DNA from: Macrocystis pyrifera
Taxonomy: Eukaryota; Sar; Phaeophyceae; Laminariales; Laminariaceae
Reading direction: 5' to 3'
Assembly (NCBI GenBank): GCA_031763025.1
Contig: JASSKH010000025.1
Location: forward strand, 7,908,798-7,972,797
Length of the DNA: 64,000 nt
The notes below the pieces were generated by a model. It did no database searches. It had not been told where the DNA came from and saw nothing but the letters and a program-made list of their open reading frames with translations. How positions within the stretch are numbered: the first letter of the stretch is position 1; every line of letters begins with the position of its first letter. The position numbers and the translations under genes are program-made. Shown one piece after another: positions 1-11,289 of this stretch.

Positions 1-172
1 TACCCACCTTTCCTGCCATAATGTTGACTTTGGCCCGGCCGAAATTACGAATTTCTTGATTGGCGTCGCGTTATGTGTGGCTATGAATTGCGTACCCACC
101 TTTCCTGCCATGTGACTTTGGCCCGGCCGAAATCAGGAATTTCTTGATTGCCGTCGCGTCATGCATGGCTAT
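1..172. repeat. Tandem duplication, about 90 bp, two copies
   Basis: Two adjacent copies (about 1-92 and 93-172) each begin with TACCCACCTTTCCTGCCAT and continue through a shared TTTGGCCCGGCCGAAAT block and a TTTCTTGATTG block. The second copy has a short deletion. No coding function is visible. Confidence 0.8.
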
Positions 173-964
173 AACACGAATGTTCGAATTGGACCCTAAT
201 AGCCACGGACAACGCAAACAGCAAAATTCAACAAAATTATTCCTACGAAAGAAGACTTTAGCACCATTCCGAACCTATCGTAAGGCGTGCTCCGCCGGTC
301 AAACGCATGCCGTCACATTAACTCACGCTTGCCCGCCGCTATTACGTGCTTGTTTTATAGATTCCCGTCATATAGCGCCGACCCCTCCTCCATAGAGATG
401 CAGCAGTGCCCGCAGTTGTTTCGGCGGGGCGTTGATTTCGGTCCAACCACGTCACACGCGCACAGCTATTCTCCACATGAGCCCAACCAAGTCGACTACG
501 CCCACTTGGTGCACGTCACGCAGGCACTCAGGACTTTCACTCCGAATGTGTGTGTTTGTGTGAGCGTATTTTTTCTTCGCGTTTAATCGTTCTTTCCACC
601 GATCGACATCCAGCAATTTCAGTGTCCGTGCTGATGCTTCACCCAAGATACATGCAAGCTCTGTGGCCACGAACTACGAAACACGGCTAATACATCGCAA
701 AATGTAGTAGAAACCGTAGGCAATACAATGTCAGTGTGCTGGATCCAAAAGACAGAAGATACGCAAGCCATCAAAGTAGACACTACGAGCAGGAACACCA
801 CTTTGTGATTCCATCTCACCAGTTCGAGTATCACTACGTACGACGCGATCGAAGCAGCGTACCTTATCATGCAAGTGATACCAGGGGGTAGAGAATAGCT
901 GTTGGGGTAGATAAATCAACGTTTGCCGCCCACCCCCCCACACCCCGACTCCTCCTAACGGCAG
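173..964. other. Region with no supported gene; may hold upstream exons
   Basis: Short open stretches occur on both strands, the longest plus-strand ones around 690-890, but none has a convincing acceptor-donor pair or a recognisable family pattern. The 5' end of the gene whose first supported exon starts at 965 probably lies here or beyond the left edge. Confidence 0.3.
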
Positions 965-1051
965 ACTTCCGTGTTGCCTCTGTTCGAGTTATCCGGCACG
1001 GTGAAGTTCGAGGCCGTCGGTTCGGCTCCGGTGCTGCTTGATGGCAATCTT
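965..1051 (+). CDS. Unknown gene, exon A
   Basis: An acceptor CTAACGGCAG precedes 965 and a GTGAGT donor starts at 1052. The 29 codons read TSVLPLFELSGTV and then a hydrophobic stretch ending VLLDGNL, in phase 0 at both ends. Confidence 0.5.
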
Positions 1052-4000
1052 GTGAGTCCCACGTCGGTCTTATTCTGGCTTAGATTAAAGCTACTGCTGC
1101 ATGTACGTGTATTTTCCCTTCGTGAGCGAAAGGCTGCAGCGTTGCATCACTCTACGGTATAGCCTTGCCCCCTGGTTCGCGGATAGGTTGTGGACTGACT
1201 GACAGATGCGGTGTCAATGTTTTTGCTTTTCGTTGTGGTGATATTGCTATTCCTATTATTTTTTTGTGAAGTTTCGCGTTCTCCCTATACGCTGCAGTAC
1301 AGGACGGCGTCCTTAGCATACTCTCGGTGTGTATCATCGTAACCACCATCGCGCGCAGCATGCATAGTACTCCTACAACACTACATTGTCGGTGCCAGGC
1401 TTGTCGGAGGGGAGGCGAGTAGGTCAGTAAAACACTATATCACTAACTAACACAACCATACCGTTTTGACTCATTACAAGAATAGTGGCAATGAGGAGCA
1501 TGGCAGTTGCTCCTATAAATATTCGGTCAAGCTCATGACAGATGCTCCAAAATGGTCAAGCTACTGACTGAATTATGCTACCGCGTCGGTGGTTCTTCTA
1601 CTGGACGTGCATGTTGCACGTGTTGAGCTTGGTCAGTTACGGACATCTGTCACGCTCCCACCATTCTTGTGTGCAGTGTGCCACACCTCTATAGTGCCCC
1701 CACCTTAGGCCTTTCATGCCTGGTGGCCCCGTGCAGGTGGACGAGGCGGGGCTTGTGCAGGTGGATGATCACAATGCTATATTCTTTTCCGATCGAGACA
1801 ACGTCGTCCGCTATCATGCTAGCGGAGTCACGGTGTCGAGGATGGACGACACGGAAAGCCTTGTGAGTATGCATGCTGGAGGTTTGGGTGATGGAACCAG
1901 TGGGGAAAAGGAACCCGGGAAGTGTGTAACGCAATAATCCTGTAGAGAACTTCTTGTGCTGTGACTTCATGCGTAGAGATATAGATATTGTATGCCCTCC
2001 TGCTTACCCTTTTTTAGTTCGGCCCGGAAAAGACTACCTGGTATTGGACGTGGCATCAAAATGCGCTGCCTGCATCAAGTACAGAAGTAGTGCCCCGAGT
2101 GCTCAGAGAGGAGTAGTATACGTGTAATAGTTGATGCCTGATACGTACCAGGTATAAAATACTTTAGTAACGTAAACAATTCTGGAGATATATCATATCC
2201 AGCTCTCCAGCACGGATCCACGTCCTGGACAATAGTATAGCAGGTGTGTACATGGGTATGTCTCCGGTATTTTGTCGTACTACTGTAAGACGCTACTGTC
2301 TTATCGACACTTCATTGCAGACGGCAATGCATACCTCGCACAATATTGTACACATTCTTCAGGAAAACAGTAATCCAGTATGACACTCTAACGGCGAGCC
2401 TCCCGTGATTGAGGCCAACTGTTGACTCTACTACCCTTCCTCGGTGACCGCCCGCTCTCGCTCACCCAATTCCCCCCCCCCGTGCCTTACATCTCGCTAA
2501 TGTATTGGCTGATCAAACGCGCAGGACACCCCTCGCCACGACAAGCCAGAGCTAAGCCCTCTGCTCAAGGCTTCGCTAGCGGCTTCCCACGCAAAGGTCA
2601 ACGCCGAGTCTGAGGTTCCCTCTTCTACCTTCCCCTCCCCGTCCACCTCCTCCCCGTCACCCTCCTCCTCTTCCTTTACCTCCGAAGTCGTAGACAATGG
2701 TGTTGAGAGTGACGTTTGCGCCGTGAACCCTTTCTTCGGTACTCCGGGTGGACCGGGCTCTTGCCCCATTCCGGCGTTGAACCCTGCCGACACCGCTGCG
2801 ACAACGACATCAGCCGGAGGTGACAAACAAGGCGCACATGCTAACGCCAGCGCCGATTGCAACGGTGACACCTGCACCAGCACCAACGTCGATACGAGAT
2901 CAGGCAGCAACAGCAGCAACGACAGCAGGGACATGGAGGAAGAACGCCGCCACGATGCCAACACTGTCGATGGAAGCAACAGTCGCGGCACCGAGCCCGG
3001 TCAGACGACTTCGACGAAGGCGCCGCCTACCTCACAGGCCAGCGACATGAGCTCCTCGGCTTCGAGCCCAAAGAGCGTGCTCACCGTGGGCTACAAGCTG
3101 ACTGAACCCTTGGTATCCTCGACCGGAAAGTCTGCCGTGTGGGTCGCCAAACACGGCTCCATCGTATTCGCCAAAGAAACTGCCAAACCCTCGGATGTAG
3201 CAGGTCACAAGACCTCCGGAGGCCTCCGCACGTCGGTGTTGGTTGCTGCCGACAAGGGTAAACTGAAGCGCGTTCTCCGAGCCCGAAAGGCGCTGCTGAA
3301 GGAAATGCGGGAAGGAGACTTGCCAGCACAAGAGAACAGAAGGAGTGTTTGGGGGTGGGTCCCCTTCCGCAGCCGCCACCAAGAAGACGTCGAGAGAGCA
3401 AGGGAGCATCTCGGGGAAGTGGACATGACACTCAGCGACAGGGGATGCGTGGTGAGTTAGCCAAGAGTTGCAGGTTTGATGTTTGGGGTATACATGCGAT
3501 GACAGGAGAGTGGTAGAAGCAATTCTATGTTGGGGTACAAATTCACCACAGGTAATCATGATGCCCCCTTGTTTCGAGAACGTAAAAATGGAGATAGATT
3601 GTTTTACATGTTTATCGATCAGGGCCTTGGCGGCGGCAGCAGGCGGTTTCGTTCCTACAGCTGAAAAGACATCGTACTTCGTGTAGCGAGCACTACTTTC
3701 GTAATCGAGCCTGGCCACACTTGAGGTGCCGGTAGGGCGGCAGAGTTCCTGTTGTATGTGACTGGAGTTGATCTCACGATAACGTTGCACATGGTATACT
3801 GCAGTGTGGGCTGAATCGAGGTACGAACACACGTTCCTGTCACCTGAATAGCGTCACGATGGTTAACATAATTTGGCCAGGAACCCCTCGCCTCACTCCC
3901 CCCCTCCCCTTTCTTACCCCCCCTATATATAGATTATATGGGTTGGGTTGGGTTGGCGTCGGTTGGCAACGACACTGTAAAACATGCCGCTCACTACGTG

Positions 4001-4733
4001 AGCTAGATATCCAGGGTACCGTTTTTTTTTTGTTTGTTTGTTTTTTGCGGTCGCCCACAGCTGGTCGTCTAGTTAGATCATTTGTGCGAAGTAAAGAACC
4101 TTTACTCTGCCCAAGGGAATTGATCGCATCACGTAGTGTTCAAGGTACGGCACCCAAGAGGCAGTTACATAGTACTCCCATTGCTGTCTCTGGAAGTGGC
4201 CACACCGGAAATTAAACTAACTCATTGAGGCTGTCTTCCATATTCAAGTCCGCCTCACAAACGGTTCTTAGCAGGATGCAGCTCACCCTTCACTCGACTC
4301 GCCGGACACCTCACGGCGCTTCGCGCTTGGTGCAAGCAATGTCTGCCTGGTCGGTGAAAACCCGACATGCTCCGTCCCGGCATTGTAGGGATGCGAGGGT
4401 CTATGGTCACACGACTAAGGCTATGCATGAGATCGAGTACATCTCTCCTGTCGAGTACACCCCCCCCCTTCTTACCTCGCTGCCTTCCACACAAACAAAT
4501 TGACACAGGAGGTTAGCTTGGACGGAACATGTGTTCTGTCCAAATCTGGCCCATGCAAAAGGGAGTGGATGAACAGATTCCCCTGGAGGAGGAGCAAGAA
4601 CAACGACTACCAGTTGCACCCTACGGACGACGGCATGGAGGTCCGTCTTGGGGACAGGAAGGTGTGGGGGGTTACCGTTGACGAGATGATGGATAAGCCC
4701 AATCATATTTTACATCGTGCTGGGCTATGCTTG
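965..4733 (+). CDS. Spliced gene of unknown function (partial model, at least four exons)
   Basis: Four exons on the same strand (965-1051, 1737-1862, 2525-3451, 4509-4733) have good splice sites and all begin and end in phase 0, so they join without a frame break; independent agreement of phase is the main evidence. The joined protein, about 455 residues, is not recognised. It starts with a compact beta-rich-looking part (exons 1-2), continues with a long low-complexity Ser/Thr/Asn/Ala segment, then a basic helix-prone stretch (RVLRARKALLKEMREG) near the end of exon 3, and ends with a Trp/Arg-rich segment (WMNRFPWRRSKN) in exon 4. Start and stop codons are not identified. A further exon may lie between 1863 and 2524, for example an open stretch from 2018 after a TTTTTTAG acceptor. 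The last intron carries a complete poly-C-tailed retroposon. Confidence 0.5.
1737..1862 (+). CDS. Unknown gene, exon B
   Basis: The acceptor CCCCGTGCAG precedes 1737 and GTGAGTATG follows 1862. The 42 codons include VDDHNAIFFSDRDNVVRYH and end MDDTESL. The composition is varied and protein-like, and both ends are in phase 0. Confidence 0.55.
2525..3451 (+). CDS. Unknown gene, exon C (large, low-complexity)
   Basis: The frame is open from just after an in-frame TGA at 2510-2512 to a GTGAGT donor at 3452. The acceptor is AAACGCGCAG ending at 2524. The 309 codons start RHDKPELSPLLKASLAASH a few residues in, pass through Ser/Pro-, Ala/Thr- and Asn/Ser/Gly-rich stretches, and end in a more ordered part with REHLGEVDMTLSDRGCV. 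The opposite strand is also open over part of the exon (2497-2991), but lacks splice signals and reads mostly Ser/Leu. Confidence 0.55.
3919..4468 (+). mobile_element. Full-length poly(C)-tailed retroposon, flanked by TTCTTACC
   Basis: This copy begins CCCCCTATATATAG, carries GTTGGGTTGGGTTGGCGTCG near its 5' end, and ends with GATCGAGTACAT...GTCGAGTACA followed by a C-run. The 8-bp TTCTTACC occurs immediately on both sides (3911-3918 and 4469-4476), as expected for a target-site duplication. Related sequence occurs about 15 more times in the window, always including the same C-tract end. There is no long open reading frame, so it would be a non-autonomous element. It lies in an intron in the same orientation as the host gene. 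Confidence 0.75.
4509..4733 (+). CDS. Unknown gene, exon D
   Basis: The acceptor is TTGACACAG and a possible donor GTGTGT starts at 4734. The 75 codons include SGPCKREWMNRFPWRRS and DGMEVRLGDRKVWGVTVDEM. The frame stays open to 4862, so the donor is uncertain. The acceptor lies only about 30 bp downstream of the retroposon target-site duplication, so the insertion sits very close to the exon. Confidence 0.45.
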
Positions 4734-4862
4734 GTGTGTTGTGTATGGTTCGGTGCGGGGGGGGGAGAAATGGGGCAGGTGAACGTCGAGAAGGATATGT
4801 CTAAGAGGTTGTCCGTGAAACGTCGGAACCGCCACAGTTTTGTTTTCCATTTAGAGCACTGA

Positions 4863-6315
4863 AGGCCTACAGTCCAAATACTGTCGAGTCTCTACTGGAG
4901 GGTGGAGCCTCACCGTGCAGAGCATCTAGAGATCTCGCTGAGAGAGGGTGTGCGAGGGGCAGCACTGTAAGATTTGAACTGCTCCGCTGGTCTGTCAGCT
5001 CGCGATGCGGTCCGCCTACCACATCAGGCAGTTCATTCGCAACCTGTATCGTCGGCAGTCCTGCCCTACCCTGTATCGTACGCGCTGCGATCCCAAATCA
5101 TGGACCGAAACTAGTTGGTACTTCTGGGTCGGCGTCGAAGCTCTCTTGGACCAGATATGTATAGCTCACGACTGTACCGAGGCGGAGTACCATGCATTGA
5201 GGTTTGGGGGCTTGTGTTGTGATGAGTGGGTGCTGACAGTGTGCCATGCCCTACGGAACCCACCCGGAGTCAACGATCGTCAAAGCTAACATCAACTGAA
5301 CCTGCTAGTGGCGCCCCACTCGGTAATATGGTCATGCCGCAGGCCGATCCGGGACAGTGTTTCCGCGAAGTGAAACGTGTTAAGTGTAATAATCTAGGTA
5401 GCCCATGCGAACGTGTAGTCAAGGTTTAGTACAAGTAGCCACTGCTAGCAATAGTAGCAGCAGTGAGCGCAGCAGAGTTTATGTGTTAAGAATGTATCCT
5501 ATGGGGTAGCCTATCGCTATACAGATATACCAAGGGTGAAAAAGGCGAGGGTGCAAGATCAAACGGGAGTATGACCATTTCGCATTCGGTTCGGAGTGTT
5601 CTGGAAATAACGCGGCGGGGTTAGCTTTCTTGATGATCGTAGTATTGTTCTCGAATGTTGCACAAGACGAGAGTCCAGTAGGTTCAGACGTTGTGGCGGA
5701 GAACGAAAGCCCCGTAGCTGTAAGCGTTGTGAGATAAGAGACAGCCCCCACGCTGTCACTGGAATCTGCTCTTCTAGTGTTCTCGCACCTATTTTGAGTG
5801 TCCCCTGGAACAACCCATTGTTCTAAAGCAAAATGGCCACAAGCGCCCTCTTTGAACATCATCATCTTCCTGTCTCTTGCACTCGTCTCGCTCCTCAATC
5901 AGCTTAGTTGCTACCATGCCAGGCCGTATCGCCCTATTCGCCAATTCGTTAAGAGTCGGTGTCTACAGGGTGGCGCGCACACCAGGAATCTTCGACGAGA
6001 CGTCTTCCCAAAGAAATCTGAAATCTGGAGTACCAACACTATACTGTGATCAGCGATAGAAGTCTACAAAGTAAGTTGAGTCAAGATTTTCGACCGCGGC
6101 TGGCATCTAGACTAACCATATAGAAACGAGATATTTTTCATTGGTGACCGAGTGCTCCTTGGTCGTGTACGGCTGTCAAGACCACATTCCACCTACGCGC
6201 CGACATCGTTATCGGGGCATTGTACGTTTCGCTTTCTCTTCTTGCACGGGTCGACATTCGTGGGGCGTAATTACTGCAAAGGACTTGAGACGCCGCGTAC
6301 TGCAAAAGGCCCACC
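4863..6315. other. Unassigned region with weak open frames on both strands
   Basis: Open frames exist at 5005-5289 (plus), 5479-5898 (minus, 139 codons) and 5574-5735 (plus, containing the hydrophobic run GLAFLMIVVLFSNVA). None has a family pattern or a clear splice pair, and the plus and minus frames compete over the same DNA. Further exons of the gene at 965-4733 could lie here. Confidence 0.25.
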
Positions 6316-6480
6316 TGAGCCTGCGCCAACTGCAGCATAGACGGTACAGTTCAGACATTCGAACTCGGGTCGAGCAAGGACTCGAGGCGTTCAGTTGAGC
6401 CTGCGTCAGCTGCAGCATAGACGGGACAAGTCGTGCACGTCAGTAACCTAAACGCGATCGAGACACGGCTCGAGGTCGTT
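6316..6480. repeat. Tandem duplication, about 80 bp, two copies
   Basis: Two copies start GAGCCTGCG(C/T)CA(A/G)CTGCAGC and continue ATAGACGG. The second copy is diverged after its first 35 bases. Confidence 0.7.
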
Positions 6481-6839
6481 TAGCCTACAGAAGCTACGGC
6501 ACAAGCACGAGCTGCGACGTAACCGTCAGCGGCTGTGCGCGCCAGGTGGGCACATGCCGATCTTTGAAAAATTGGGGGGGGTGTTCAAGAACACAGCACA
6601 AACATTGCAGCCATACACGTGCATACCCTTCACGTTCACTACTGAGCGGGAGGGACCATTATTGTGGACGACGCCGCGAACAACCTTGACGTCATCATGA
6701 AAGAAATATCAATATCCGACGGCAGGCAGGCGGACCAGGCCCTTGAACGAAGTTCCAAGCCTCGTGCCAGACTCAACATCTACAACAAAGACATATCTGT
6801 CATCCTCTAAGGGCTAAAACGACCGTCGGAGACCGACGA

Positions 6840-7640
6840 CGGTCAGACCACTGCCCGTGGGGCGTGGGATACCGTCAACCGTGGTCTATTCAGCGTACAG
6901 TTACTTTCGACGGGCAGTTCAGTCTTCCTCGTCGTGCGGAGATTCGAAGGCACGACACCCAAGGTCGGGGCAGGACATGGACCGATAGCGTGGTCAGTGT
7001 TGCGCGGAACGGGTCGAGCAGAGCATGCCAAGATAAACAGCACGCCAATGTGCTCAGCACAGGACCCCGACGAGTATGGCACGTCATCGACAGCTGCCGC
7101 CACCACCTTAATGCGAGCGATCCACCAGAGGGTCCGACTCACCGACAATACGGAGACATCACTTCAACGCCCGTGCTGTGGCGAAAAGTAAAAGTCACCA
7201 TCTAGCTCACCGCCAGAAGCCAAACACGCCACCAAGAGTGCGCTCTTTCAGCTCGTGTACGGAGATCTCATGGGCATCTTCGAAGCCATAACACGAGATG
7301 TGGTAGCTTGCACCAGTGCTTTAGACGCCGATGCCTACGACACTACAGTACTACTTCCTCCTCTATAAGCCTCGCCCGGGAGTCCCTCGCCGGGGGGAGC
7401 CACACCTCAAGGGTCACATTCTTCCCCTGTACCTACGCGTTTTCCTGCACCAGAACCCGGGCCTGCACCGGCGTCTGCACCGGCCGCACCACAAGCAACT
7501 GTCACGGGTAATACACGCACTATGACACGCAGACAAGTTATTTCGCCTGTAGCTAGCGAATATCGGGCAGATCGCAACAACCGCGCGTCTTTAGCAGGGC
7601 TCCTCCATGGGGGACACGCTCCACAAGCTTGGATCTCACA
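6840..7640 (+). mobile_element. Decayed Ty1/copia-like retrotransposon remnant
   Basis: At 7207-7293 one frame reads PPEAKHATKSALFQLVYGDL followed by MGIFEA. This resembles the end of the copia GAG-pre-integrase zinc region and the start of the integrase core (K-x-ATKS, then xYGDLMGxFE). About 90 bp later the frame becomes Pro/Ala-rich (PEPGPAPASAPAAPQATV) and then reads TGNTRTMTRRQ, as in copia linkers between integrase and reverse transcriptase. The integrase catalytic core is therefore missing and stops are frequent. No long terminal repeats were found. Confidence 0.35.
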
Positions 7641-8780
7641 CGAGTTTGGACTTCGTGCATCGACCTGAGGGCGCGGCGTTCAGCTCAAGAGAACGCCCAC
7701 GCCACGACCAACACGCCTGCAATATATGCCAGAGGTGTAGCGGGTACCTCGAGTTAAGAGCGCCCTATGACAAGGCCTTACCAAGCGCTCTTGACTTCGC
7801 AACGCATCTTTTCTGTAGTGAGCAATATATAGGTTTCAGTCTAGGCGAGACATGCCGATTTGACCGCCCTTACATCCCGAATGTTCTTATCTTGGGCGCT
7901 CTTAAATCGGGGTACCCACTGCTGTACGTAGCACGTTTTGGACAAATAACTTCTGACCGACGAGATTCCTTAACCGAGGACCAACCATTGTATCGCCGGA
8001 ATATCAGTGGTGTCTTACACTACCACGGAGGCCCATAGTAAATAGGCCACACTAAGCCCCAAGTCGCCCACTTTGGTGCAGTAATCTCACGAACTACAGT
8101 ACTGCGTGAATCGAAAATATTTGTCTGTGCAGAGTACGCGGCTGATGATAGGCCTTTCCATCGATGCTACATTAGTATTCTTCGGAAATGCACTAGGAAG
8201 CCTCTCTCCCCGTTTTGAGCCTATGTATTGAGGGCCACCGTGATATTTAACAGTACTTCTCTATGCAGACCTAGGCCATCGTTCATCGGGTTTCACTTTC
8301 CGTGTTTTCAAAGGTCCGGATTTGGGTGGGGTGTATACGGGGTACTGCTATTGCCATTGTCCTCGATGGAATACATTCGAGCGCTGTTCTCGGGTTGGTT
8401 GTGTATTCTGTTCGTGTGAAGTCGCATTGGGAGTTGGTGAGAGCGACGACACACAGACGGCACCTCAGCAGGTGAGGTTTCGCTCAGAACGGGCGTCCCG
8501 GCTACCGGTATTCGTGGACGTACAGGGCGGAGATATGGGACATTCGTGTTCATTATCACACTAATTTGAAGGTCGAAACGATCGGAGCGTTGGAAGCGAG
8601 GCACGGCCGGGTCTAAGCCCGTATTAACGAAGAACTTGATTTAGTCGAATTCACCTTGCTAGTTCTGATTGAATTATACTTTGTTCTGATTGGTCTAAAA
8701 CTGAATCTCCAGGAAGGCATTTTCATTTAGGGGCGAGGGATATATGATTCAATCGGATTCAATCGGATTTTTTAGCCGGT
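7641..8780. other. Unassigned region
   Basis: One plus-strand frame is open at 7607-8038 (143 codons) with several Cys and aromatic residues but no recognisable domain; it may be decayed retroelement sequence continuing from the copia remnant. Nothing else is supported. Confidence 0.25.
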
Positions 8781-8785
8781 TGAAA

Positions 8786-9478
8786 TCGAGTTGGAGGAGC
8801 CGCACGGGTACAATGGCAGTACCGAGTAGTACGACCGAGTAGCAGCACAGCAGTGGATCTATTGTACATACTGAAAATGCAGAATTTTAGTACTGGCTGT
8901 AGCTCGATCTGACACGTGAAAAATGCTTGCATGATGGGGGGAGTGGGCGAGCGGGGGGGGGGGGGGGTGCACCAGATACCAAATACCAAGGGTATCAGTG
9001 AATGTAATTGAATCAATGCTAACAGCGCCAACAATTTGTGCTTCACGTCAGCGTCAAAGCAGCAGTGTAACAAGTGCTGTCGTATCACATCCATCTGAAG
9101 TGTATGAATACATAACTGCTACTGTATGTGTATTCCAGCAGGTATTTAGGTACAGATCGAGTTGGAGGAGTTGCACAGGCACAATAGCAGAACGGAGTAG
9201 TACGAACGAGTGGAAGCACACCAGTGGGTTCTATTGTACGTGCAGAAAATGTAGAACGTTAGTATTGGCTGCAGCTCTATCTGGCATCTGAATAAAACTT
9301 GTATGATGGAGGGGGTGGGCAGGTGGGGAGGGGGGGGGTAGACCAGGTACCAGGAACCAAGGGTACAACATGTGGTGCACGTCAGCGTCAAAACAGCATT
9401 ATGTATCGCTGCCGTATCACATCTAACTGAAGTGCATAACTGCTGCGTGTGTATACTCCAGCGGATATAATACGTACA
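8786..9478. repeat. Tandem duplication, about 375-bp unit, two diverged copies
   Basis: Unit 1 (about 8786-9158) and unit 2 (about 9159-9478) both start CGAGTTGGAGGAG, contain GTAGTACGA, a G-rich tract and a CACGTCAGCGTCAAA block, and end near a GTGTATxCTCCAGC motif. Point divergence is high, so the duplication is old. Confidence 0.75.
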
Positions 9479-9626
9479 GCATACCACACTACGTTCCACG
9501 TACATGTGCTACAGATGAATCACATCCTGGTATGGTGAAATTACTAGGGCCTGGTGCGTCCCTCTACTGGGGCATGGAGTGAGACACTAAGACACTAGTA
9601 CTCTGTCCCGAAATATGAGGGATGCA

Positions 9627-9672
9627 GACAGACAGACAGACAGACAGACAGACAGGCAGACAGACAGACAAG

Positions 9673-9704
<32 letters not shown>

Positions 9705-9776
9705 CAGACAGACAGACAGACCGACAGGCAGGCAGGCAGGCAGGCAGACAGACAGACAAACAGGTAGACAGGCAGA
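9627..9776. repeat. Tetranucleotide microsatellite (GACA)n with interruptions
   Basis: About 150 bp of GACA units with AGGC and AAGC variants. All frames are open because the repeat has no stop codon; the apparent Cys/Leu/Ser proteins are artefacts. Confidence 0.95.
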
Positions 9777-10136
9777 CACATATTCATTTTCCTAAACAGG
9801 AACTCAGTTTTACAAACTGAGAACAGAGCTTGCCTAATCAGGAAGGAAGAGCCTCAGCTAAAAACATCAGTGCACGCCTTCGTGTGAGCATGTCTCCATA
9901 CCCCTTGATAGACAACGAAATAACCGAAGGTGAGGATATCGGCCGCTATTTCGCCCATATTGCCTCAAGCTATGTTCGCTCCAAGTATCGGCGTCAACAG
10001 CAGTACAACAGATATTTCAGAATTTCGTATATATAGACAGCCTGATATATAGACTACTGTATGACTATAGCATCGATAAAAAAAACATTTTTGCTGTATT
10101 GTCATGATATTATTATTCTCTGCGACGTCGGGTGGG

Positions 10137-10392
10137 GTATACTCATCATCATGCATATCCGCAGTCGTATTATGACCATAGACCCTCGCATCCCTACAAT
10201 ACCGGGACGGAGCACGTCGGATTTCCACCAACCAGGCAGACATTGCTTGCACCAAGCACGAAGCGCCGTGAGGTGTTGGGCGAGTCGCATGAAGGGTGAG
10301 CTTCATCCTGCTAAGAACCGCTTGTGAAGCGGACTTGCATATGGATGACAGCTTCAATGAGTTAGTTTAATTTCCGGTGTGGCCACTTCCAG
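10137..10392 (-). mobile_element. Poly(C)-tailed retroposon, 5'-truncated copy
   Basis: The common terminus (CATGCATATCC on the plus strand) lies beside GGTGGGG at the left. The copy runs through GGACGGAGCACGTCGG and the GCTTCAATGAGTTAG block and breaks off at GGCCACTTCCAG, so about half of the full element is missing from the 5' side. Confidence 0.75.
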
Positions 10393-10395
10393 TGT

Positions 10396-10690
10396 AATGG
10401 TGGGGGGGGCTCTATCGCAGTGATACGAGAGCCGCGACACCGGCCGGTGCTTCTCGTCCCCTATCGTACCCCCAGTGCCCGACAGTCCCCGCTCACCAGC
10501 CAGTACAATGGTGGGGGGGGCTCTATCGGAGTGATACGAGAGCCGCGACACCGGCCGATGCTTCTCGTCCCCTATCGTACCCCCAGTGCCCGACAGTCCC
10601 CGCTCACCAGCCGACTAGCCGGGCCCCCGACACACGCAGTCTCGGACGACAGAGATCCGCAGTGGTAAAAGCCCATTGACACACCTCATT
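10396..10690. repeat. Tandem 110-bp duplication plus related tail
   Basis: Two nearly identical 110-bp units begin AATGGTGGGGGGGGCTCTATC. A diverged relative of the second unit and its downstream flank occurs at about 11140-11310, so this block belongs to a dispersed family. Confidence 0.8.
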
Positions 10691-10847
10691 CTGCTAGTGA
10701 GCTCGGAATCGCTACCGGTCAATCGCAAACAACAATAATAGACATGTAGTACGGTGTGGCCAGCACCGTACATGCATGGCCGCGCCGTTCCATTCGCTTT
10801 CGAAAGAAGAAAGGGGCGGGCGTACGGGAGAAACCACTATACTTCGT

Positions 10848-11098
10848 AGTAGACCTAGTCTAGGCCTATCAATCGACAGCGGTGCCGTGCCGTGCGCTCG
10901 TGTGTCTCTGCTGATCAAGCACGGGGTGCTCGGGCATGACTCCCTATTTCCGTTCTCCTTGTCTTCTTCCAGGATCAAACCCATACGTCGGTAGAGCCCA
11001 TACGTCGGAAGAGTCCAGGGCTATCAACAGTGAATTCAAATGGTTGGCAACAATACTCACTTTTCTTTCTGTATGGTTGACGTTAGAAATACCACATT
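10848..11098. repeat. Dispersed 260-bp repeat, copy 1
   Basis: It starts ACCTAGTCTAGGCCTATCAA and ends GTATGGTTGACGTTAGAAAT. A second copy is at 16139-16406. The copies differ by substitutions and one roughly 20-bp indel. Confidence 0.8.
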
Positions 11099-11289
11099 TT
11101 GGCGTATATCCTTCGAATAGCCATGTCATTATTATTATGAAACGTCGGGAGGGGGGGCTCCACTGGCGTCGTACGAGAGCCCCGAGACCGGCCGCTGCTT
11201 CTCGTTCTCTGTCGCACTGCCAGTAGCTGAGAGTCCCCCCCCCCAGCCGACTGCCGGTAGCCCTGCTACACAAAGTCTTGGACGACGGA

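Noticed and set aside
2497-2991. 164-codon minus-strand Ser/Leu-rich frame
   Set aside because: It is antisense to exon C of the plus-strand gene, whose phase agrees with three other exons.
9564-9787. Cys/Leu/Ser-rich open frames on the minus strand
   Set aside because: They are translations of the (GACA)n microsatellite, which has no stop codon.
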